Shown piece by piece: positions 44,740-51,556 of a stretch of DNA of 64,000 nt (positions within the stretch are counted from its first letter, which is position 1; the number at the start of each line of letters is the position of its first letter). Below the pieces are notes generated by a model. The model was not told the origin of the DNA, did no database searches, and worked only from the letters and a program-made list of their open reading frames with translations. The translations under genes and the position numbers were made by a program. This DNA comes from M1-B18 sp048264125 (GTDB taxonomy: Bacteria; Bacillota; Clostridia; Peptostreptococcales; Natronincolaceae), in NCBI GenBank assembly GCA_048264125.1, contig JBLXDM010000005.1, positions 186,001-250,000 on the forward strand, read 5' to 3'.

Positions 44740-44745
44740 ATAAAA

Positions 44746-44777
44746 TAAACCACTCAGCATAAAATCTGGGTGGTTTT
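44746..44777. terminator. Bidirectional terminator between ychF and the diguanylate cyclase gene
   Basis: AAACCACTCAG/CTGGGTGGTTT forms a hairpin with A- and T-rich flanks on both sides, between two convergent genes. Confidence 0.8.
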
Positions 44778-45673
44778 TATTTAATCAGGGCCTTATAACG
44801 GCTTAAATCATTTTGAAGCTGTGATTTCTTTTTCTGCAGCCTATGTCTTTCCTTCTTATCAGCATACATTCGCTCATCTGCCCTTTTAAAGAGCTCCTTT
44901 GTAGCCCCCTTTGAGCTATTCATATGGGAGTAGCCAATGGATATTTCCACAGGTCTACTTGGTAATAGCTTATTGTATTGTTTAACAGCTAAAACTATTT
45001 TGCCGTAAACCTCCTTAACCTTCTCCCTAGGGGCATTTTTTAAAAGGACTATAAATTCATCGCCTCCGATTCTTCCAGGCAGCATATTCTCCCCCAATGG
45101 TACCCTTATAATGTCTGCAGCCTGCTGTAGCAAGTAATCTCCTTCGCAATGACCATAGGTATCATTAGTTATCTTTAGGTTGTCTAGGTCGCATACAATC
45201 ATCCCTAAGGGTACATCCTCTAATAGATCTAATTTTTCCATCTCGTATTCAATATAATTTCGGTTGTAAAGACCGGTTAAGGCATCAAAATGGCTTAATT
45301 TTTCCAGCTGCAGTTTAAGCTCCTTAACAATTTCATTCTCTGACCCCTCACGCTTACTGACGTAGTCAGTTATATTTAATGCAGATATCACCCACAGCTC
45401 CTCATTATTATTTTTAACCTTATTAAGCACCCCATCAAAATATTGAGCCTTTTCTTCCTTGTTTTTTATAACAAATTCAATGCTTTTCTCCCCCTTAAAA
45501 TCTACATCAGACTTTATTGTCATGCTCTTGATATTCTTGCCCAATTGACAATCACTGCAATGACCCAATAGCAGCTTAAAATTAGGCGATATTTCTCTAA
45601 TATTACCCTCTACATCCATTATAATAATAAGCTCTCTAGACAGGCTCTCAAGATGATTCGCTTCTATGAGCAT
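44777..45673 (-). CDS. PAS-GGDEF diguanylate cyclase
   Basis: The protein synthesises c-di-GMP from two GTP. An N-terminal PAS-like domain (about 5-110, IIIMDVEGNIREISPNFKLLLGH) is followed by a GGDEF domain with the start motif DALTGLYNRN and an intact GGDEF active site (GRIGGDEFIV). The usual RxxD inhibitory site before GGDEF is absent (GENM there). The ATG at 45673 has GGGAG 9 nt upstream; 45682 is an alternative. It is preceded by a c-di-GMP-I riboswitch, so feedback could act through RNA. Confidence 0.92.
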   Translation of the reverse strand: MLIEANHLESLSRELIIIMDVEGNIREISPNFKLLLGHCSDCQLGKNIKSMTIKSDVDFKGEKSIEFVIKNKEEKAQYFDGVLNKVKNNNEELWVISALNITDYVSKREGSENEIVKELKLQLEKLSHFDALTGLYNRNYIEYEMEKLDLLEDVPLGMIVCDLDNLKITNDTYGHCEGDYLLQQAADIIRVPLGENMLPGRIGGDEFIVLLKNAPREKVKEVYGKIVLAVKQYNKLLPSRPVEISIGYSHMNSSKGATKELFKRADERMYADKKERHRLQKKKSQLQNDLSRYKALIK

Positions 45674-45782
45674 CAGCGGCATCTCCCTTCAAAAAATTTA
45701 ATTCCCAGCATGGGCTTAGTCCCACACCCTTCATTAACTAAAGGCCTTCATTATCTCCGATTAAAATTCCATAGTAAACAGC

Positions 45783-45815
45783 ATAAAAGGCTCCTTTACA
45801 TAAAGGAACCTCACA
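45783..45815 (-). terminator. Intrinsic terminator of the c-di-GMP riboswitch leader
   Basis: On the minus strand GGTTCCTTTA...TAAAGGAGCC, a 10-bp stem with one wobble pair, is followed by TTTTATGC. It lies between the aptamer and the diguanylate cyclase gene and is the likely expression platform. Confidence 0.65.
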
Positions 45816-45846
45816 CGATTACAAGTAGAAGGTAATTCATAGGAAT

Positions 45847-45945
45847 TACACCCATAGTTTGCAGTCTGTCAATCATAGAACGGCCCCTTAGACACATGAC
45901 TTTGCGTCCCTAGCTTTCGCTAGGTTTGCCTATATATTAAATTTG
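45847..45945 (-). promoter_or_regulatory. Cyclic di-GMP-I riboswitch (GEMM-I aptamer)
   Basis: Read on the minus strand, AGGCAAACCTAGCGAAAGC (a GCAAACC start, GAAA tetraloop hairpin) is followed by TAGGGACGCAAAGTCATGTG, then CTAAGG, then TTGACAGACTGC. These are the conserved parts of the GEMM-I consensus: GCAAACC, GNRA loop, GGGACGCAAAG, CUAAGG and GACAGxCxGC. The 5' ATAG pairs with CTAT downstream. It sits 170 nt upstream of a GGDEF gene with a terminator between them. Confidence 0.85.
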
Positions 45946-46148
45946 TTTGCCAATAAAATAGGTATATATTACTATTTAAATTATTCTATACTTTACAGGA
46001 AAACCCTTTTAAAGCTATGATATATTTTCCAAAAACAGTATACGATATTTTGACAAAATTCTCATGTTTTCTACCTTTGATCTCCTTATTTTTATAAGGC
46101 GTGACATCCCCCATTTAATAGGAATTAAAAACAAACATTCCTATTAAA
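45946..46148. other. Leader upstream of the riboswitch and hairpin beyond pduL
   Basis: No gene is seen. It holds the probable promoter region of the riboswitch transcript and a perfect 13-bp hairpin (46113-46125 with 46137-46149) of unknown role. Confidence 0.4.
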
Positions 46149-46192
46149 TAAAAAAAAGAGAAAACCTCCGTAGAAATTTTCTCCTTTTGCTT
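46149..46192 (-). terminator. Terminator of pduL
   Basis: GGAGAAAA...TTTTCTCT is followed on the minus strand by eight T, just after the stop codon. Confidence 0.75.
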
Positions 46193-46195
46193 ATA

Positions 46196-46771
46196 TTATT
46201 CTATAATCAGCTCAACAAGCTCACCATTTTTTACTGAAGCAGCATTTCCTTCATCTACATCTACATGCATTTCCAATGCATAGGTTGGATGCACCCTTAC
46301 CAGAACGTTTTCAAATACGACGCCTCTATCTCCGGTGGTTCTAACCCTTACTCGCTGCTTATCTACAACACCAAACTTTTCAGCGTCTGAGGTATGCATG
46401 TGGATATGTCTTGAGGCTGCAATAACGCCTTCCTGCAATTCAACCTCACCCTTAGGCCCAATTATTTTTACTCCGGGGCTGTTGGCTATATCTCCTGAAT
46501 CTCTTACAGGAGGATTAACACCTAAAATAAAGCTATCTGTAAGGGAAACCTCAATTTGTGTCTTTGCTCTAGCAGGGCCTAAAACCCTAACTCCCTTTAA
46601 TGTTCCCTTTGGTCCAACAATATCTACCTTTTCTTCGGCTGCAAACTGACCCGGTTGAGATAAATCCTTCATTTTAACTAATTCATAGCCTGTTCCAAAT
46701 AATGTCTCTATATCCTCTTTACTCAAATGTAAATGCCTATTGGAAAGCGCAATAGGTAATTTCATAACCAT
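46196..46771 (-). CDS. pduL: Phosphate propanoyltransferase PduL
   Basis: PduL converts acyl-CoA (propionyl- or acetyl-CoA) and phosphate into acyl-phosphate and CoA, the partner step of acetate/propionate kinase. It is a two-barrel fold with conserved His/metal residues: SNRHLHLSKEDIE near the N-terminus and AASRHIHMHTSDAEKFG, plus HVDVDEGNAA. Length is 191 aa. No microcompartment genes or targeting peptide are seen, so a cytosolic role is likely. The ribosome site is GGGAGG; the promoter is at 46820-46848. Confidence 0.93.
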   Translation of the reverse strand: MVMKLPIALSNRHLHLSKEDIETLFGTGYELVKMKDLSQPGQFAAEEKVDIVGPKGTLKGVRVLGPARAKTQIEVSLTDSFILGVNPPVRDSGDIANSPGVKIIGPKGEVELQEGVIAASRHIHMHTSDAEKFGVVDKQRVRVRTTGDRGVVFENVLVRVHPTYALEMHVDVDEGNAASVKNGELVELIIE

Positions 46772-46819
46772 TACAAAATTCCTCCCTTTGTATATTGTAT
46801 ATAATATGTACTTAATTTC

Positions 46820-46848
46820 ATTATACTTATTCTTATTACAAAATGCAA
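46820..46848 (-). promoter_or_regulatory. Sigma-A-type promoter of pduL
   Basis: On the minus strand TTGCAT (46843-46848), a 17-nt spacer and TATAAT (46820-46825) are seen 49 nt upstream of the start. Confidence 0.7.
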
Positions 46849-46886
46849 ATTTTCGGGAGCAATTTCTAGAAATTTCCGATTCAAAT

Positions 46887-47894
46887 TTATATATTTCTCA
46901 GCATTTTATTAAATTGCTTCCAGCTTTCCTCCTCTGAGTTCCTTTTGTTATTGATTTTAATTATAAAGGTTGCAACCGTCAGCATCAGAGTCGTACCTGC
47001 AACCAGCCTATAATATATAGCATATGGTGTGTATCCAGAGGCAACAAGCAAAATAACACTTAGAATGAGATAGCCTCTAGTCTTCCTATTAGCTAGAACC
47101 GCGCCTTTATATTTTCCCCAATGGGCTTCCTTCTTACTGATTTTATTTTCAACCAGCTCGTCGATCTCTTCCTCCGACGGAAACATTCCTCCCACCTCAA
47201 TAAGCTTCAGTAGCATCTCCTTGCTTAATAAGATAAGCTTAAAATCATGGACTCTGCCATCAACATAATTTATGCAGTCTACCGTAAAATCCGATGTTGT
47301 GGCTATAATACCCCTTTTAACATTGCTGTGCATCAGAAGGCCCGAAAACTCCTTTACCTCCTTTAGCTCAACTGATAAATCACTTTTGTATATAAAGAAC
47401 AATATCATGATTCTCTCTTCTTTATAGGTGGCTTCATAGGTTATATACTTGTGATTGCTGTTTATAAAGGTGAATTCACTGAAGCCGCATTTTCCAAAAA
47501 CCTCAACCATATAGGATTTAAGCTCATCAATTGTTTTATTGATCAGCTCGCTGTAAACCCTCTGACTAGCTATATATTTTCTTTTTTGTCGTTTAAGAGT
47601 TTCCAGCTTTCGGTCCCTCAGCCTAATAGAAATCATGTGTAAAGCAGTTACTAAAGTTAAGGTTAAAAGAGTAGTAATCCAGAAATACTGCACTCTTATA
47701 AATATTGCAATGAACACAGTAAAAAAGATAATCATCCTCCAGAGGGCGTAATCTATTATTTTTGCTGCATTACTTCTGGTATCGCTTTTAGCGCTCATAT
47801 AGTAGGCTCTAAAGCGTCTGCTATTATTCCTATCCTTCCTATAGCCTCTTAATTGATTCGTAATAAATTGAAAAAACTGATTGGTTTTATTCAT
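46887..47894 (-). CDS. Membrane protein with Mrr/restriction endonuclease-like domain
   Basis: The 335-residue protein has two membrane helices at about 50-90, a central soluble domain and two more helices near the C-terminus (about 275-315). The central part VELKEVKEFSGLLMHSNVKRGIIATTSDFTVDC resembles the Mrr catalytic fold (V.E..G.L....V.KGI.VTT..FT). The expected catalytic QxK strand reads FFIYK, so nuclease activity is uncertain. It may be a structural relative. There is no partner methylase. Confidence 0.65.
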   Translation of the reverse strand: MNKTNQFFQFITNQLRGYRKDRNNSRRFRAYYMSAKSDTRSNAAKIIDYALWRMIIFFTVFIAIFIRVQYFWITTLLTLTLVTALHMISIRLRDRKLETLKRQKRKYIASQRVYSELINKTIDELKSYMVEVFGKCGFSEFTFINSNHKYITYEATYKEERIMILFFIYKSDLSVELKEVKEFSGLLMHSNVKRGIIATTSDFTVDCINYVDGRVHDFKLILLSKEMLLKLIEVGGMFPSEEEIDELVENKISKKEAHWGKYKGAVLANRKTRGYLILSVILLVASGYTPYAIYYRLVAGTTLMLTVATFIIKINNKRNSEEESWKQFNKMLRNI

Positions 47895-48005
47895 TCCGCT
47901 ATCCCCTCCCTATATATACTCTTGCCATCATTCATAAACTTATACAGGGGGTTAAAATCATTATGACAATAATGATGTAGTATCTAGCAGGGTTTTTTTC
48001 TCCAA

Positions 48006-48033
48006 GAAAAAAAGCGTCTTAAAAAACGCCTTT
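48006..48033 (-). terminator. Terminator after the UPF0180 gene
   Basis: AGGCGT/ACGCTT with a T-rich loop is followed by a run of T on the minus strand. Confidence 0.6.
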
Positions 48034-48294
48034 TTAGTCCAGCTCTTCTATTTTATTTATTATGTCTTTAATTCCGACTTCATCGATATTAATCATTTTG
48101 ACAAATTGATTGTTAGAGGGGATTGGTAGCTCTCCCACTTTATTATGACTTAAATATTCCTTGTTATGGGAGGAATAGATGATTACATCTATAGGCAAAG
48201 TGCTTTCGTCTATATTCGTAACCCTATAGCCCTTTTCCTTTAGCAGCTCTGCTGCCTCGTGAAGTCCCTCCTGAACTGCAACTAGCTTTTTCAT
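48034..48294 (-). CDS. UPF0180 (YkuS) family protein
   Basis: This 86-residue soluble protein matches the YkuS/UPF0180 family: MKKLVAVQEGLHEAAELLKEKGYRV, DVIIYSSHNKEYL, and a C-terminal helix with DEVGIKDIINKIEE. The family, found in Bacilli and Clostridia, has no assigned activity. The protein resembles a small Rossmann-like fold. The ribosome site GGAGGTAG is just upstream of the start. Confidence 0.85.
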   Translation of the reverse strand: MKKLVAVQEGLHEAAELLKEKGYRVTNIDESTLPIDVIIYSSHNKEYLSHNKVGELPIPSNNQFVKMINIDEVGIKDIINKIEELD

Positions 48295-48317
48295 AGAACA
48301 CTACCTCCAAAGTTTAA

Positions 48318-48344
48318 CAACCTCATGCTATTTGCCTGAGGTTG
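48318..48344 (-). terminator. Weak hairpin after the 57-aa gene
   Basis: CAACCTCA/TGAGGTTG with an 11-nt loop, then TTAAACTTT on the minus strand, 10 nt after the stop codon of the 57-aa gene. Confidence 0.4.
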
Positions 48345-48353
48345 CCTGCGCTA

Positions 48354-48527
48354 TTAGCCTAATGCTCTTTCAAGCTTATCCAGGTGCTGTAGGGGAAAAT
48401 GCTTCAGCAATTCTTTAAACTGCTCAACCGTCAAGCCTGCAGTGGTGGTATATATTTCGATTTTCCCATCAACATCCGCTTGAATAAATTTCTGCTTAAC
48501 ATCATTAAAATTAACTGTTGGATTCAT
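48354..48527 (-). CDS. Hypothetical small protein, 57 aa
   Basis: The reading frame codes for MNPTVNFNDVKQKFIQADVD and continues to HFPLQHLDKLERALG. It has a perfect AGGAGG 7 nt upstream of the ATG, so it is almost surely translated. It is soluble, with two predicted helices (about 30-55) and no Cys. I do not recognise the family. It lies between the UPF0180 gene and hpt, each on the same strand. Confidence 0.7.
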   Translation of the reverse strand: MNPTVNFNDVKQKFIQADVDGKIEIYTTTAGLTVEQFKELLKHFPLQHLDKLERALG

Positions 48528-48592
48528 ACTATTACCTCCTAGTATTTATTTAATACTAGTATGGAGGATTATTTGGTTTACTATTCCATGAA

Positions 48593-49135
48593 TTATGCTT
48601 GATATACTTCTTTTTTTAATATGGCTATATAGGGGAGATTTCTATATTTCTCAGCGTAATCAATGCCATAGCCGACTATAAATTCATCGGGTATCTCAAA
48701 GCCTATATAATCTATGTTCAGATCACATTTTCTTCTCTTTGGCTTATCCAATAGAGTACATATCTTGAGACCTGCAATTTTTCTGGATTTTAAATTCTCT
48801 GTCAGATATTTTAGTGTTAGCCCTGTATCAATAATGTCTTCAATTATTAGAACATGCTTCCCCTCTATATCAAGGTCTAAATCCTTTAAAATTCTGACCA
48901 CGCCTGAGCTTTCAGTAGAAAAACCATAGCTGGAAACAGCCATAAAGTCTATATATACCGGAAAGTTAATTTCTCTTATTAAGTCACCAAGAAAAACATT
49001 TGCTCCCTTTAAAACACCAATTACAACGACCTCGTCCTCCGGCTTATAATCCTGAGAAATCCTTGCACCCAGCTCCTTAACCTTTTCAGCGATTTCTTCC
49101 TTTGAGTATAACACCCGCTCTATATCCTTAAGCAT
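48593..49135 (-). CDS. hpt: Hypoxanthine phosphoribosyltransferase
   Basis: The enzyme salvages hypoxanthine and guanine with PRPP. The PRPP-binding loop VLIIEDIIDTGLTLKYL and the flexible-loop region DFMAVSSYGFSTESSG are characteristic. Length is 180 aa. The ATG at 49135 has GAGGAGG 6 nt upstream. The in-frame start at 49150 is less likely. In Bacillus hprT sits beside tilS and ftsH. Here it stands alone, divergent from the oadB unit. Confidence 0.95.
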   Translation of the reverse strand: MLKDIERVLYSKEEIAEKVKELGARISQDYKPEDEVVVIGVLKGANVFLGDLIREINFPVYIDFMAVSSYGFSTESSGVVRILKDLDLDIEGKHVLIIEDIIDTGLTLKYLTENLKSRKIAGLKICTLLDKPKRRKCDLNIDYIGFEIPDEFIVGYGIDYAEKYRNLPYIAILKKEVYQA

Positions 49136-49220
49136 TGTAAACCTCCTCAATTTTCTTGTGTAAAATAGTCCACCTATATTATAACTGAATTTATCAAATA
49201 AAATCTATAAAAAAATTATA

Positions 49221-49249
49221 TTGTAATCATTATTAATATTTGCTATAAT
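49221..49249 (+). promoter_or_regulatory. Sigma-A-type promoter of the riboswitch-oadB transcript
   Basis: TTGTAA (49221-49226), a 17-nt spacer and TATAAT (49244-49249) stand directly before the riboswitch. Confidence 0.7.
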
Positions 49250-49255
49250 ACCCAT

Positions 49256-49346
49256 GTAATGAGGGAGTAGCTTCGGCTTAGCCGCGTGTATATCGTCAAT
49301 ACGATCCATATAGGGATCCGGTAACACATAATAGCGAGACTTTTAC
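49256..49346 (+). promoter_or_regulatory. yybP-ykoY (Mn2+-sensing) riboswitch aptamer
   Basis: The order of conserved parts matches the known yybP-ykoY consensus: GGGAGTAGC (49263-49271), ATCGTCAATACGATCC (49292-49307), GGATCCGGTAACACA and AGCGAGACT near the end. The outer stem GTAAtGAG/CTTTTAC (49256-49263 with 49340-49346) closes it, with one bulged T. Members bind Mn2+ and switch expression on. It is followed by a terminator that shares the closing strand. Confidence 0.85.
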
Positions 49347-49373
49347 TTTTAAAGTAATGGTCTCGCTTTTTTT
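49333..49373 (+). terminator. Riboswitch-controlled intrinsic terminator before oadB
   Basis: AGCGAGAC/GTCTCGCT (49333-49340 with 49360-49367), with an inner TTAC/GTAA stem, is followed by seven T. The 5' strand overlaps the last part of the aptamer, so ligand binding and termination exclude each other. Confidence 0.85.
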
Positions 49374-49438
49374 GTTCAATTGAGCCCTAGTCTAAGCATT
49401 ATTCAAAAGAAAAATCTTTGTGAGGAGAGTGAGTCAAA

Positions 49439-50572
49439 TTGGGTTTTTTAAGCTTTTTAACCGATGGAATTATGATTATTACATGGAAGCAGCTTGTTAT
49501 GTGGGTAATAGGCGCCATTCTTATTTATCTTGCGATCAAAAAGGATTTCGAGCCTGCCCTTCTGCTGCCGCTTGGCTTTGGCGCAATCCTTGTTAATATT
49601 CCTATGTCAAATGTTATCACCCAGAACATCCCCGGCTATGGTGAGGTGGTGGGCATCATAGACTATCTCTTTAGGACGGGCATTGCCTCTGAGGTTTTTC
49701 CTCTATTGCTGTTTATAGGGATTGGGGCTATGATAGACTTTAGTCCCCTGCTATCTAATCCTAAAATGATTTTCTTTGGTGCAGCGGCTCAGTTTGGCAT
49801 CTTCGGAACACTGCTGCTGGCTGTACTGCTGAACTTCAATTTAAAGGATGCAGCATCTATAGGTATTATCGGCGCAGCCGATGGTCCAACCGCCATTTTC
49901 GTTGCAAATTTCTTTAAGAGTCAGTACTTGGGGGCCATAACGGTGGCAGCCTACTCTTATATGGCTCTAGTTCCGATCATACAGCCCTTTGCCATCAAAC
50001 TGGTTACAACAAAGCAGGAACGAATGATCCGTATGCCATATCACTCTAAGCCAGTCTCAAAGACAGCAAGAATCCTCTTTCCTATAGGCGTTACTATTGT
50101 GGCTGGACTCATTGCCCCATCTTCAATATCCTTGATTGGGATGCTGATGTTCGGAAACCTTATAAGAGAAAGCGGCGTGCTGAATTCTTTAGCAAAGACA
50201 GCCCAGACGGAGCTGGTAAATCTAATTACGCTACTGCTGGGAATAACCATAGCGACAAAAATGCAGGCCAATGCCTTCCTGACAGTCGACACCCTTATTA
50301 TAATCGTGCTTGGATTGACGGCCTTTATATTCGATACAATTTTTGGCGTCTTGTTTGTAAAGGTGTTAAATCTGTTTTCTAAAACTAAAATTAACCCTAT
50401 GATTGGCGCAGCAGGTATTTCTGCCTTCCCAATGTCGGCTAGAGTGATTCATAAGATGGCTTTAAAGGAGGACAAGCAGAATTTTATACTGATGCATACT
50501 GTTGCAGCGAATGTGGCGGGACAAATTGCTTCTGTCATAGCAGGCGGTTTAATTATCTACCTTATTAGGTAA
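49439..50572 (+). CDS. Na+-pumping decarboxylase beta subunit (OadB/MmdB family)
   Basis: The integral membrane subunit of oxaloacetate, methylmalonyl-CoA or glutaconyl-CoA decarboxylases couples decarboxylation to Na+ export. The family motifs GFGAILVNIP, GIIGAADGPTAIFVANFF and NPMIGAAGISAFPMSARV are all intact, with about ten helices. Length is 377 aa. It starts with TTG at 49439 behind GAGGAG. No alpha (carboxyltransferase) or biotin subunit is nearby. It is controlled by an Mn2+-type riboswitch, which is unusual for the family as I know it. Confidence 0.88.
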   Translation: MGFLSFLTDGIMIITWKQLVMWVIGAILIYLAIKKDFEPALLLPLGFGAILVNIPMSNVITQNIPGYGEVVGIIDYLFRTGIASEVFPLLLFIGIGAMIDFSPLLSNPKMIFFGAAAQFGIFGTLLLAVLLNFNLKDAASIGIIGAADGPTAIFVANFFKSQYLGAITVAAYSYMALVPIIQPFAIKLVTTKQERMIRMPYHSKPVSKTARILFPIGVTIVAGLIAPSSISLIGMLMFGNLIRESGVLNSLAKTAQTELVNLITLLLGITIATKMQANAFLTVDTLIIIVLGLTAFIFDTIFGVLFVKVLNLFSKTKINPMIGAAGISAFPMSARVIHKMALKEDKQNFILMHTVAANVAGQIASVIAGGLIIYLIR

Positions 50573-50592
50573 CGGAAAGGAAGTGCATATTA

Positions 50593-50730
50593 ATGAACCC
50601 GGAGGTTTGGCAGGCTTTATCAATTATGGGAAGAGGTATGCTTGGCATATTTGCAGCCCTATCTATTCTCTATTTCTTCATTCGACTGCTTACAAGATTA
50701 TTTCCATATAAGGAGGAAAAGCAGGAGTAG
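50593..50730 (+). CDS. Short OadG-like gamma subunit, 45 aa
   Basis: The frame codes for MNPEVWQALSIMGRGMLGIF and continues to YFFIRLLTRLFPYKEEKQE. One membrane helix (about 10-32), followed by a basic-acidic tail, gives the layout of OadG, the small anchor subunit of Na+-pump decarboxylases. It is shorter than most (about 80 aa). It starts 20 nt after oadB, with an AAAGGAAG site, so it is co-transcribed. It ends at TAG 50728-50730. Confidence 0.7.
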   Translation: MNPEVWQALSIMGRGMLGIFAALSILYFFIRLLTRLFPYKEEKQE

Positions 50731-50749
50731 TCATTTTATAAGAGCATTT

Positions 50750-50790
50750 AATAAAGGGACTTTTGGCCAAACCGCCCTAGTCCCTTTTCA
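50750..50790. terminator. Bidirectional terminator between oadG-like and pduO
   Basis: AAAGGGACT/AGTCCCTTT (50753-50761 with 50779-50787) separates two convergent genes, with T-runs on both sides. Confidence 0.7.
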
Positions 50791-50815
50791 TATTGATTAC
50801 GGCTATTATTTTTGA

Positions 50816-51346
50816 TTATTTTTGAAACTCGACATATTTCAGCTCTGTTTCTAGGTATCGGGCTATGATATAGATTGTGTCGGAAAGCCTATTAACATAT
50901 TTTAAAAGCTCCTGGCTGATCTTCTCGGTCTCGCATAGTGTTAGGATTCTCCGTTCAGCTCGTCTGCAAACAGTTCTGGCTATATGAAGGCTTGAAGAAG
51001 CTTTATTGGTGCCTGGGACAATAAATTTGTTGATATCCTCGATTTTAGCGGTATAGGTATCGATGATTATTTCTAAATCCTCTATATGCTTGCTGCCAAT
51101 ACGTTCAGGGAAGTCTCCTCCGTTGTGTGTGGCCAGCTCCCCTGCTACATTAAACAGCTCCCTTTGGATTTTGAATATAATGCTACGGATTTCATCCTCC
51201 TGAATATAGTTTTTTGCAAACCCTAAAAATGAATTCAGCTCATCGATGGTGCCATAGCATTCTACCCTGATATCATCCTTTCTGATTCTTCTTCCATCAT
51301 AAAGGCTGGTTTCACCCTTATCACCCGACCTTGTATAAATCCTCAT
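50816..51346 (-). CDS. ATP:cob(I)alamin adenosyltransferase, PduO type
   Basis: The enzyme makes adenosylcobalamin from cob(I)alamin and ATP. The ATP loop TRSGDKGETSLYDGRRIRKDD, VECYGTIDELNSFLG, and HIARTVCRRAERRILTL with the FVPG-like motif (KFIVPGTNKASSSLHIARTVCRRAER) are typical. Length is 176 aa. The product is a cofactor for methylmalonyl-CoA mutase or diol dehydratase. Neither is in the window, though pduL and oadB could belong to such a propionate-type metabolism (inference). Confidence 0.93.
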   Translation of the reverse strand: MRIYTRSGDKGETSLYDGRRIRKDDIRVECYGTIDELNSFLGFAKNYIQEDEIRSIIFKIQRELFNVAGELATHNGGDFPERIGSKHIEDLEIIIDTYTAKIEDINKFIVPGTNKASSSLHIARTVCRRAERRILTLCETEKISQELLKYVNRLSDTIYIIARYLETELKYVEFQK

Positions 51347-51524
51347 AAAATCACCCCTGTGTATACATTTTTACCTATTTATATCATACACAATTTCCAG
51401 CTAAATCCAACATCAATTATTTAAAAATCCTTAATAATATATTTGTTTTTTTGTATTAATTATATTAAATTTATGATATAATCTTAGTGTATTTATTTAG
51501 AATTTTTAATTAAAATCAAATAAA

Positions 51525-51556
51525 AAATAAACAAGGGTTGTACCCTTGTTTATTTT
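51525..51556 (-). terminator. Terminator of the first dipeptide operon
   Basis: AAATAAACAAGGGT/ACCCTTGTTTATTT overlaps the stop codon of the dppF-like gene and is followed by a T-rich tract on the minus strand. Confidence 0.8.
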
